This document shows, piece after piece, positions 1-6,180 of a stretch of 8,477 nt of DNA. Position 1 is the first letter of the stretch. Every line of letters starts with the position of its first letter. The stretch covers positions 1 to 8,477 of the forward strand of contig CAYWXT010000244.1 of the NCBI GenBank assembly GCA_964462125.1. The letters are read 5' to 3'. The translations under genes were made by a program, and so were the position numbers. Origin of the DNA: JAWLFY01 sp964462125 (GTDB lineage: Bacteria; Planctomycetota; Planctomycetia; Pirellulales; Pirellulaceae). The notes below the pieces were generated by a model that saw nothing but the letters and a program-made list of their open reading frames with translations, made no database searches and was not told the origin of the DNA.

Positions 1-1
1 G

Positions 2-115
2 CGGGTGGAGTCGCTGGAAGCTCGCCGCGTGCTGGTCCACGGCTCTCGACACCTCTCAGCGAGGCATTCATCCGTCGAATCGTTCTGCTCAGATTTCCCG
101 CACGCAGCCCTTTAA
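2..115 (+). pseudogene. Partial reading frame with LEPR-XLL-like motif, entering from the left edge
   Basis: An open frame enters from the left edge and stops at TAA 113-115, giving 37 visible residues. Its first 14 residues, RVESLEARRVLVHG, align without gaps to residues 30-43 of the next gene (RLERLESRRLLAAG): 8 of 14 are identical and most of the rest are conservative. At DNA level about 28 of 42 bases match. The rest of the frame resembles nothing I recognise and does not look like a delta-60 unit. It lies in the same frame as the next gene but is separated from it by the stop. It could be a decayed N-terminus of an older LEPR-XLL gene, a duplicated 5' end of the neighbour, or the tail of a short upstream gene. 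The start lies outside the window, so 'pseudogene' is a tentative class. Confidence 0.35.
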
Positions 116-122
116 CCTCATG

Positions 123-129
123 AAGGTGA
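123..129 (+). promoter_or_regulatory. Ribosome binding site of the delta-60 repeat gene
   Basis: The bases AAGGTGA at 123-129 match the anti-Shine-Dalgarno core (AGGTGA) and end 4 bases before the ATG at 134. This fixes the start codon of the large gene. Confidence 0.7.
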
Positions 130-133
130 AAAC

Positions 134-3100
134 ATGTTTTGTTCCCTGAAGTCCGCTTCGTCACGCCGAAAGCCCTCCGAGATTACCAGACGCAACCGGA
201 TGCGTCGCGCTGCGTGGCGAAGGCTGGAACGGCTGGAAAGTCGCCGACTGCTTGCCGCTGGCAGCCTCGACCTGAGCTTTGGCGATGACGGAATCGTGAC
301 CACCGACATCGAGCAATCGAGGGTGGTCAATCGAGCGCAGGATTTGGTCGTGGCGCAATCGGACGGCAAATTGGTCGTGGTGGGCGACGCTCAGATGGGC
401 CCCACTGGCTACGATGTCGGCTTGGCTCGCTACAACCCCGATGGCAGTCTGGACACTTCGTTCAGCGATGACGGCACACTGACCGTAGACCTCGGCCGCC
501 GATTTGAGTTCGCCACCGGCATTGTTCAAGATGCCGATGGAAATCTCGTCGTCGGCGGTTATTCCAGCGACACCAACAGTGACTTCGAATTCTTTGTCGC
601 ACGGTTTCTTATCGATGGCTCACTCGATGCCACCTTTGGGTTGGATGGGACCGTTACCACAAGCATCGGGTCCGCAAACGATATCGCCCGTGGGATCACC
701 CTCGATGACGAGGGGCGAATCATCTTGGTTGGTGAATCCGTCAACCCGTCCGGGGACCGTGATTTCTCGATCGTCCGCTACCAGCAGGACGGAAGCCTCG
801 ACCCAGCGTTTGGCGGAACTGGGATCGTGACCACCGACTTCGGCGTCGGCGACGACAGTGCCTACGACGTTGCGGTTGATTCCGCCGGGCGGTTGGTCGT
901 CGTGGGAACCGCTGAAGGATCGTTGGCCGGAGATTTTGCCGTCGCACGTTACCTGTCGGACGGATCTCTGGACCCGACCTTTTCTGAAGATGGATGGTTA
1001 ACCACGCCGCTCAATGGTGTGTTCGATACGGCGACCAGCGTTGTTATCCAAGGTGACGGAAAAATCCTGTTGGGCGGCTGGTCCTGGCAGGGGACGACGG
1101 GGCGTGATTTCACGATTGCCCGCTACGAAACCGATGGTTCACTTGACACGGGCTTCGGGAGCAGCGGATTCGCAACCACTCATTTTGGAAGCATCAACGA
1201 CGAGATATTCGACTTGGCCCTTGACTTCGATGGAAAAATCATCGCCGCTGGTCGGTCTCGAACCAATGACACGGACTGGGATTTTGCAGTTGCCCGTTAT
1301 CACGCGGATGGTTCTGCGGATTTGACATTTGCCGGAACCGGCCACACGACGACCGACTTCGCATCATTGCATGATCACGGAGTTGGCCTCGCACTGCAAG
1401 CGGACGGGAAAGTGGTTGTTGCCGGCCCTTCGTTCGACGAACTGACGCACTGGGACTTCGCGCTGGCCCGCTACAAGAGTGACGGGAGCTTGGATGCGTC
1501 ATTCGGCGACGACGGCAAAGTCGTGACTCAATTCTCCCTACGGTCGGTGGATCAGACGTGGTTTGAGTTTGCCAACACGGTCGTCGCTGAGGACAACGAC
1601 GGAAGGATCTTGGTGGCGGGGTCATCGTTCAATTTGGCAAGCGGAGTTAGCCTAACCTGGGACTTCGCGATTGTCAGATACCACCTGGATGGGACGCTCG
1701 ACACTACCTTCGGCGACCAGGGCAAAGCTTTGATCGACTTTGGCGGCACCGACGATAGAGCCACTGGACTGGTTGTGGACGCTAGTGGCAAAATCATCCT
1801 GAGTGGAGTCACGCGAGAGACTGTGGCCGATGACTGGGATTTTGCTCTCACACGCCTGAGCTCCGATGGCACGGTTGACGCGACGTTTGGTGTAGATGGG
1901 CGAGTCACCACGGACTTTCATGGAGGGAATGACCTCGGCCACAGCGTAGTCATTGCCGACGATGGGAAGATCGTTGTGGGTGGCACCGCGAGCGACGCGA
2001 ACGGGGAAGCCGACTTCGCCCTCGCGAGATACCACTCAGATGGCTCACTTGATTCGGGCTTCGGCAACGCTGGGCAAGTCACAACGCATTTTGGCGTGGC
2101 AAACGACCATGGTAGGAGTCTGGCCATCGACAGCAGTGGGAAGATTCTGCTCGCCGGGTACTCAGACCAATCGCATGGTCTCGACTTTGCCGTGGCGCGA
2201 TACCACGATGACGGCTCGCTCGATACGCAGTTCGGCAGTGGCGGAATGGTCACGACGCACATCGCGGGAAATGATGTGGCCAGAAGCGTGGTCATTCAGC
2301 CGGACGGCAAGTTTATCGTCGGTGGGGACTCATGGGATTCGGCCGCCACTGCCAGGTCTTACTCGCTCGTTCGCTACAACGGTGACGGGTCTTTGGACGA
2401 TTCGTTTGGCTCGGCCGGTTCGGTCATTGAGAATGTGGGGAGTTCTAGAGACGTCCTGACCAGCCTAGCGCTGCTGAAGAACGGTCAAATCGTAGCCGGT
2501 GGTTTTTCGTCAACGGGCGCGACGAGTTGGGATTTTTCACTCGCAAAATTCAACCCCGACGGCTCACTTGCCACCGAGTTTTCGGAGGATGGAACATGGA
2601 TGCTCGATCTGAACGGGGGAGACGACCGCGCCGCTTCTGTGTTGATTCAATCCGACGGAAAGATTCTCATTGGCGGCTATTCGCTCCAATCCGACACCTC
2701 ATGGGATTTTGCCCTCGCCCGCGTGTTGGACAACACGGCACCGCTCGCGGATGCGGGCCGCGGTTACTCCGTGCCGGAGGGGGGCAGTTTGCAACTGGAT
2801 GCCTCGAACTCCAGCGATCTCGAGCAACCGATCGATTCGCTTCTGTTTGAGTGGGACCTCGACGGAGACGGCGTTTTTGGGGAAACCGGAGCTGACGCGA
2901 AATCAGGTGATGAAGTCGGCATTTATCCCCTTTTCTCAGCAGCCGAGCTAGATGGTCCAACCCAAATCGTGGTAACGCTTCGTGTCACCGATCAGGAGGG
3001 ACTGAGCGGCGAAGACACGGTGACGATCGAGATCACGAACGTCGCCCCACAGGACCTGACGATCTCGGGACGCACGAGCGCAGTTCCGGGTCAGCCACTG

Positions 3101-4027
3101 AGATACTCGGGCAGCTTCACCGATCCGGGCGTCGGCGATACGCATTGGCTCGATTGGAAACTGCTCGACAGCGACCACTCCGTCGTCGAAACGGGAACGG
3201 GCGAGGCATTCGAGTTCACTCCGTTGCTGTTAGACACCTATACGATCGAATTGACTGTCACGGATGACGACGGAGGAATAGGCAGAGCCTCCATCGTGCT
3301 CGAGGTCAAAGCGGTCGATTTGCAGGTCGATCGATTGAATCCTGATGCCAGCGTCCTGATGGTCGGCGGGACCGGGGCGGACGACGAGATTCGGTTCGCT
3401 CCGGGTTCGAACGCTGGCGAAGTGGAGGTGGTCCTCAACGGCGTCACGCACGGCCCCTTTTCCATCACCACGGCAGATCGGCTCGAGGCTTATGGGCTCG
3501 CGGGAAACGATGACATCGTCGCCGACGGGAGCCTCGGAAACAGTGCGTGGTTTTTTGGCGGTTCCGGCAATGACCGCCTAAAGGGAGGGGCGGGACATGA
3601 CGTTCTTTCGGGAGGAACCGGCGATGATCTTCTCGTTGGCGGCCAGGGGCGCGACTTCCTGCTTGCCGGCGAGGGGGCCGATCGCATTGTGGGCAACGCC
3701 GATGATGATATTTTGATCGCCGGGTTTTTGAACTTTAGTGACGAACAACGATCGATCGCCGCGATCATGAGCGAGTGGACACGTACCGATCGCAGCTACG
3801 AGCAACGAATCGAAAACATCAGCGGCGTTGAGAGTGGCTCAACGTACTCGAGCCGAACCAATGGCAGCCATTTCCTGAAATACCAGGAGACGGTGCTCGA
3901 TGACACGGACGAGGATGTTTTGACGGGTTCGGCTGGCGAAGACTGGTTCTTTTTTAACAGCGATGAGGACCGTGCGACGGACCTCAAGGACGAAGTGTTC
4001 GCCAACGACATCGATTTCATCACCTAA
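134..4027 (+). CDS. LEPR-XLL / delta-60 repeat / PKD / RTX surface protein
   Basis: This is a 1297-residue protein that probably acts at the cell surface or outside the cell; its ligand or function is unknown. Domains in order: a strongly basic N-terminus (about 1-30); an LEPR-XLL-type motif, LERLESRRLL, at 31-40; fourteen delta-60 (DUF5122-type, predicted beta-propeller) units at 43 to about 867; two PKD-like Ig folds at about 868-970 and 971-1060; RTX-type glycine/aspartate nonapeptides at about 1117-1195; and a 100-residue tail resembling those of many planctomycete RTX proteins. There is no hydrophobic h-region at the N-terminus, so this is not a classical Sec signal peptide; LEPR-XLL motifs are thought to mark planctomycete exported proteins, but the mechanism is not established. 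The ATG at 134 is chosen because of a good ribosome binding site and an in-frame stop at 113-115. The frame is intact to TAA 4025-4027. The domain assignment is firm; location and role are inference. Confidence 0.93.
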   Translation: MFCSLKSASSRRKPSEITRRNRMRRAAWRRLERLESRRLLAAGSLDLSFGDDGIVTTDIEQSRVVNRAQDLVVAQSDGKLVVVGDAQMGPTGYDVGLARYNPDGSLDTSFSDDGTLTVDLGRRFEFATGIVQDADGNLVVGGYSSDTNSDFEFFVARFLIDGSLDATFGLDGTVTTSIGSANDIARGITLDDEGRIILVGESVNPSGDRDFSIVRYQQDGSLDPAFGGTGIVTTDFGVGDDSAYDVAVDSAGRLVVVGTAEGSLAGDFAVARYLSDGSLDPTFSEDGWLTTPLNGVFDTATSVVIQGDGKILLGGWSWQGTTGRDFTIARYETDGSLDTGFGSSGFATTHFGSINDEIFDLALDFDGKIIAAGRSRTNDTDWDFAVARYHADGSADLTFAGTGHTTTDFASLHDHGVGLALQADGKVVVAGPSFDELTHWDFALARYKSDGSLDASFGDDGKVVTQFSLRSVDQTWFEFANTVVAEDNDGRILVAGSSFNLASGVSLTWDFAIVRYHLDGTLDTTFGDQGKALIDFGGTDDRATGLVVDASGKIILSGVTRETVADDWDFALTRLSSDGTVDATFGVDGRVTTDFHGGNDLGHSVVIADDGKIVVGGTASDANGEADFALARYHSDGSLDSGFGNAGQVTTHFGVANDHGRSLAIDSSGKILLAGYSDQSHGLDFAVARYHDDGSLDTQFGSGGMVTTHIAGNDVARSVVIQPDGKFIVGGDSWDSAATARSYSLVRYNGDGSLDDSFGSAGSVIENVGSSRDVLTSLALLKNGQIVAGGFSSTGATSWDFSLAKFNPDGSLATEFSEDGTWMLDLNGGDDRAASVLIQSDGKILIGGYSLQSDTSWDFALARVLDNTAPLADAGRGYSVPEGGSLQLDASNSSDLEQPIDSLLFEWDLDGDGVFGETGADAKSGDEVGIYPLFSAAELDGPTQIVVTLRVTDQEGLSGEDTVTIEITNVAPQDLTISGRTSAVPGQPLRYSGSFTDPGVGDTHWLDWKLLDSDHSVVETGTGEAFEFTPLLLDTYTIELTVTDDDGGIGRASIVLEVKAVDLQVDRLNPDASVLMVGGTGADDEIRFAPGSNAGEVEVVLNGVTHGPFSITTADRLEAYGLAGNDDIVADGSLGNSAWFFGGSGNDRLKGGAGHDVLSGGTGDDLLVGGQGRDFLLAGEGADRIVGNADDDILIAGFLNFSDEQRSIAAIMSEWTRTDRSYEQRIENISGVESGSTYSSRTNGSHFLKYQETVLDDTDEDVLTGSAGEDWFFFNSDEDRATDLKDEVFANDIDFIT
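224..253 (+). other. LEPR-XLL-type N-terminal motif (residues 31-40)
   Basis: The residues LERLESRRLL follow a 30-residue stretch that contains ten arginines. This is the layout of the planctomycete LEPR-XLL motif, with Ser in place of Pro (LESRRLL against LEPRxLL). The first repeat begins only three residues later, at Gly43. The role of the motif in targeting is assumed from its distribution in large secreted planctomycete proteins, not proven. Confidence 0.75.
260..2734 (+). repeat. Fourteen tandem delta-60 repeats (about 58 residues each)
   Basis: Units are anchored on the motif DGSLDxxFGxxGxVTT and end with a DFALARY-like strand. An internal DGKIxxxG strand lies in between. Anchor glycines fall at residues 43, 104, 162, 220, 277, 335, 393, 451, 520, 579, 637, 694, 752 and 810. 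Thirteen units are 57-61 residues long; unit 8 (451-519) is 69. The core is most degenerate in unit 7 (GSADLTF) and unit 14 (GSLATEF). Delta-60/DUF5122 repeats are predicted to fold as beta-propeller blades. Units have diverged at the DNA level, with no long identical blocks, so this is an old array and not a recent expansion. Confidence 0.9.
2735..3313 (+). other. Two PKD-like Ig-fold domains (residues 868-1060)
   Basis: The first domain, about 868-970, starts with APLADAG, has a SLQLDAS strand, an FEWDLDGDG turn typical of PKD domains, and ends with VTLRVTDQEG...VTIEITNVAP. The second, about 971-1060, is more divergent: it has the SGSFTDPG and DTHWLDW strands and ends with IELTVTDDDGG...VLEV. 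PKD domains usually serve as extracellular spacers or binding modules. Here they separate the repeat array from the RTX part. Confidence 0.8.
3482..3724 (+). repeat. RTX-type calcium-binding nonapeptide run (residues 1117-1197)
   Basis: Successive GGxGxDxLx-like units are visible: AGNDDI, GSGNDRL, GAGHDVL, GTGDDLL, GQGRDFL, GEGADRI and a degenerate NADDDI. In RTX proteins such units form a calcium-binding beta-roll outside the cell. About five fit well and those at either end are weaker, so this is a short roll. The low intracellular calcium concentration normally keeps such rolls unfolded until after export, which agrees with an extracellular location. Confidence 0.85.
3725..4024 (+). other. 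Planctomycete-type C-terminal tail after RTX repeats
   Basis: The last 100 residues contain a helix-like segment (IAAIMSEWTRTDRSYEQRIENI, 1208-1229), then FLKYQETVLDDTDEDVLTG and a closing AGEDWFFFN motif followed by acidic residues. From memory, many large planctomycete surface proteins end with the same order: an I(L/M)xEW..SY..R..N segment, a ...TVxDD...D.LTG segment, a DWFF(A/F)N segment and a short acidic end. Function is unknown; a role in export or anchoring is a guess. Confidence 0.6.
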
Positions 4028-4161
4028 GTAGTGGCCCCGCGTCTAAGGCCAATGACGTCGCTGGCGTCTTCTGTGATTCGTACCGTCGCGCTCGCATTGG
4101 AAGTGATTGCTCGCAGTTTGTGAGCGGTAGCCGGCGTGTGATACAAGCAACGGAGAATCAA
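4028..4161 (+). other. Intergenic gap between the repeat gene and the zinc-ribbon gene
   Basis: Two short inverted repeats lie just after the stop codon. TGGCC 4032-4036 pairs with GGCCA 4047-4051 (5 bp, 10-base loop), and GACG 4054-4057 pairs with CGTC 4065-4068 (4 bp, 7-base loop). Neither is followed by a T tract, so an intrinsic terminator is not well supported. No convincing promoter could be assigned. Confidence 0.3.
4150..4157 (+). promoter_or_regulatory. Ribosome binding site deciding the start at 4162
   Basis: ACGGAGAA at 4150-4157 contains GGAG, which ends 6 bases before the ATG at 4162. The alternative GTG at 4120 in the same frame has no comparable site, and another in-frame ATG at 4168 is 12 bases away. 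The ATG at 4162 is therefore preferred. Confidence 0.7.
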
Positions 4162-6180
4162 ATGGCGATGCTGACGACCTGTCGATGTGGACAACAGCTG
4201 CGGATTCCCGCCGATGCCGAGCGGGTTCGCTGTCCTTCCTGTTCGGCCGTGCTGCGGATCAAGTCGCGGGGAACAAAACCACAGAAAGGCGGCGGCCAGG
4301 CGAGCCAGCGGCTGCGGTCAACGGCTGCGGTTCAAATGCGGTGCCCCTGCGGTTCGCTGGTTTCCTTGCCATCCAACGCCAGGTCGGCGACCTGCGGTCA
4401 GTGTGGGACGTTGATTCGGCCGAGAACGAAAGCGAGCCTGCGGGACACGAGTGCGGCCGGAAGCGTTCTGCCATCGACGCTGGAGCTGGGGGATTTGCCT
4501 GGTTCCACGGACTTCGCTCGCTATCGTTCGACCCAGAGCAAGGCTCCGGCGGCAGTGATGCCGAACTCGCGAGCGAGGCTGGACCGCAAGGAACAGCGGA
4601 CATCAGTGGTCCCGCGGTGGCTCGCCTCGCTGTCGATCACCGCAGCGGCGCTTTCGTTGGTTGCGGGCGGGGGTGGTTGGCTGCTGTTCCGGTTTGCCGC
4701 CCCGCATGATCCACCCGCGGTATCGGGGGAGTCGCTGGACGAGTCGGTCGCCGAGGAGCGGAGTGCGAGCGAGGGGGAGCCGGAGCTGATCCGGATCGCA
4801 ACCTATCCCCCGGGGCCACGGTTGCCGGGGACAATCGAATTTCTGCCCCGCGCGTTTGTGGAAAGTTTACCTGCCGAGCTGGATGAGTTCTTCCGCATCG
4901 TTCCGCCGGAGGAGAACGCTGCGCCGCATTACTTGGAGGCGCTCGCACAGATCGAAGGGGGACTGGAGATCTGTTTCCCTCCGGAGCGTCGAGCCGCGAT
5001 CCGGCAGTTGGCCGAGCGGAACTCGGCGCAGATCACCGAGTGGTCGCTACGGCTTGAGAACGGCGATCCGCTGCCATCGATCGGCGAACTGGCATCCTTC
5101 GACCCCGTGATTGAGGCGGTGATGGCCGCCCAGCAGCGGCCCCAGTGCAGTTTCTTGCTCGGGTATCAATTGAGTGACCGGCTGCCTTACTTGCAAGCCG
5201 CACGTAATTTGGTGAGGCTCATGGAGGTGCGTCGGGAGACGCTGGGTGATTCCCAGGCGATTGACCAGGCTATCGCGGAGTACCAAATGCTGGTGCGCCT
5301 GTGCCGCGATGTGGCTCCTGACGGAAGCGTTGGTCAAATGATTGCCACTGCGATTGAGACGATCGCGCATCGGAAGTTGCTCCCATCCCTCGTGGTTCAC
5401 CGTGAGTTTTCCGGTCAGCAAGCGCGTTCTTTGATCCGCATCCTGAGGGAGCATGATGCGAAGGCGGGAATGCCGGCATACATTCGCTCGGTGCGGAAGG
5501 AGCAATTGATGTTTCTCAACATGATCGCACAGCTTCAGCGTGATCCTGACTTCATCGACGAGTTTTTGGCAGCGATTTCAATTGAACAACCCACCGAGAA
5601 ACAAATCGATGTGGCAAAGCTGTTGAAATCAGCCGTTGCGAATATGACGCCATCGCACTTCAAAGAGAACAAACGTGTTTACGGGGTAATCGTCTCGGGA
5701 CAGCTTGATCTGTTGCGCAGTAATGAGGAAGATCTGTGGAGCCTCGGTGCCCGGCTCAGGACGCAGTTCGAGCAGGCAATCAACATGGACCAAGCCGGAA
5801 AGGATACGAAACAGTTACTGTTGGAGGGCAGGGCCAACGAATTGCCTTGGCTGGTAGGCGTGATAGCACCAAGTGCTGATCTAGGCCACTCTTCGTATGT
5901 TGAGTGCATTGCTTGGCGCCAGGCTGCGGTCGGACTGTTGGCGATCGAATTATGGAATCGCGACCATGACAGCAGCCCTGAAAACATTGAGGCCCTCTTT
6001 GCACATGCGGGCCTTGCGTCCGTACCGACGGATCCGTTTGGCGGACAAGCCATGCGGTTCGTTACTCGCCCCGAGGGTTTTGCGGTATATTCGATCGGTG
6101 GTGACTTGCGCGACGATCATGCCCGCACACTTGCCGAGGGGTGGAATGAAGCGGGTGACATTTATCTTTCGGTACCATGA
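4162..6180 (+). CDS. Membrane protein with twin N-terminal zinc ribbons, coupled to a Ser/Thr kinase
   Basis: A 672-residue protein of unknown function. Two zinc ribbons lie in the presumed cytoplasmic N-terminus: C7-x-C9...C24-xx-C27 and C61-x-C63...C78-xx-C81. Both have exactly 14 residues between the pairs. A polar, low-complexity linker (82-150) with basic residues (RKEQR) leads to one transmembrane helix at about 153-178. An acidic linker and a largely alpha-helical domain (about 225-600) follow, which I do not recognise. The C-terminus (about 618-650) has PTDPFGG...FVTRPEGFAVYSIGGD, resembling the beta-strand and loop at the end of type II pseudopilins and of many planctomycete hypothetical proteins. 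The positive-inside rule puts the C-terminal part outside the cytoplasm. Its stop overlaps the kinase start (ATGA, 6177-6180), so the two are very likely co-expressed. An enzymatic role cannot be assigned. Confidence 0.9.
   Translation: MAMLTTCRCGQQLRIPADAERVRCPSCSAVLRIKSRGTKPQKGGGQASQRLRSTAAVQMRCPCGSLVSLPSNARSATCGQCGTLIRPRTKASLRDTSAAGSVLPSTLELGDLPGSTDFARYRSTQSKAPAAVMPNSRARLDRKEQRTSVVPRWLASLSITAAALSLVAGGGGWLLFRFAAPHDPPAVSGESLDESVAEERSASEGEPELIRIATYPPGPRLPGTIEFLPRAFVESLPAELDEFFRIVPPEENAAPHYLEALAQIEGGLEICFPPERRAAIRQLAERNSAQITEWSLRLENGDPLPSIGELASFDPVIEAVMAAQQRPQCSFLLGYQLSDRLPYLQAARNLVRLMEVRRETLGDSQAIDQAIAEYQMLVRLCRDVAPDGSVGQMIATAIETIAHRKLLPSLVVHREFSGQQARSLIRILREHDAKAGMPAYIRSVRKEQLMFLNMIAQLQRDPDFIDEFLAAISIEQPTEKQIDVAKLLKSAVANMTPSHFKENKRVYGVIVSGQLDLLRSNEEDLWSLGARLRTQFEQAINMDQAGKDTKQLLLEGRANELPWLVGVIAPSADLGHSSYVECIAWRQAAVGLLAIELWNRDHDSSPENIEALFAHAGLASVPTDPFGGQAMRFVTRPEGFAVYSIGGDLRDDHARTLAEGWNEAGDIYLSVP
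4180..4404 (+). other. Tandem CxC-x14-CxxC zinc ribbons (residues 7-27 and 61-81)
   Basis: The two ribbons read CRCGQQLRIP...VRCPSC and CPCGSLVSLP...ATCGQC, each with a hydrophobic/proline strand after the first pair. All eight cysteines are present, so both should be able to bind zinc. They are joined by a basic Gly/Gln/Ser-rich linker (35-57). The matching spacing suggests an internal duplication. Confidence 0.8.
4618..4695 (+). other. Single transmembrane helix of the zinc-ribbon protein (residues 153-178)
   Basis: The stretch WLASLSITAAALSLVAGGGG followed by WLLFRF is hydrophobic over about 25 residues. Basic residues (R138, R142, K143, R146, R152) precede it and an acidic, proline-containing linker follows. 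This predicts N-in, C-out topology. Confidence 0.8.

Noticed and set aside
1552..2295. Long open frames on the - strand over the delta-60 array, with recurring SSEPSxWYxATAKS-like peptides
   Set aside because: The recurring peptide is the antisense image of the GSLD/ARY repeat codons. The + strand frame is intact and has clear domains, so these are shadows.
4032..4068. Intrinsic terminator after the repeat gene
   Set aside because: The stems are only 5 and 4 bp and no T tract follows, so it is not supported beyond a note.
4118..4145. Possible promoter: TTGTGA, 16 bases, TGTGATACA
   Set aside because: It has only 4 of 6 and 3 of 6 consensus matches, and the start of transcription would fall within or after the ribosome binding site. 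Planctomycete promoters are also poorly defined.
4120..4161. GTG start at 4120 adding 14 residues to the zinc-ribbon protein
   Set aside because: There is no ribosome binding site before it, while ACGGAGAA stands at the right distance from the ATG at 4162. The extra residues show no domain.
4185..4709. A 174-codon + strand open frame inside the zinc-ribbon gene
   Set aside because: It is out of frame with a gene showing paired zinc ribbons and a membrane helix, has no family resemblance, and is expected by chance in GC-rich DNA.
5047..5505. A 152-codon - strand open frame
   Set aside because: It lies wholly inside the zinc-ribbon gene, has no recognisable domain or start signal, and reflects codon bias of the + strand.
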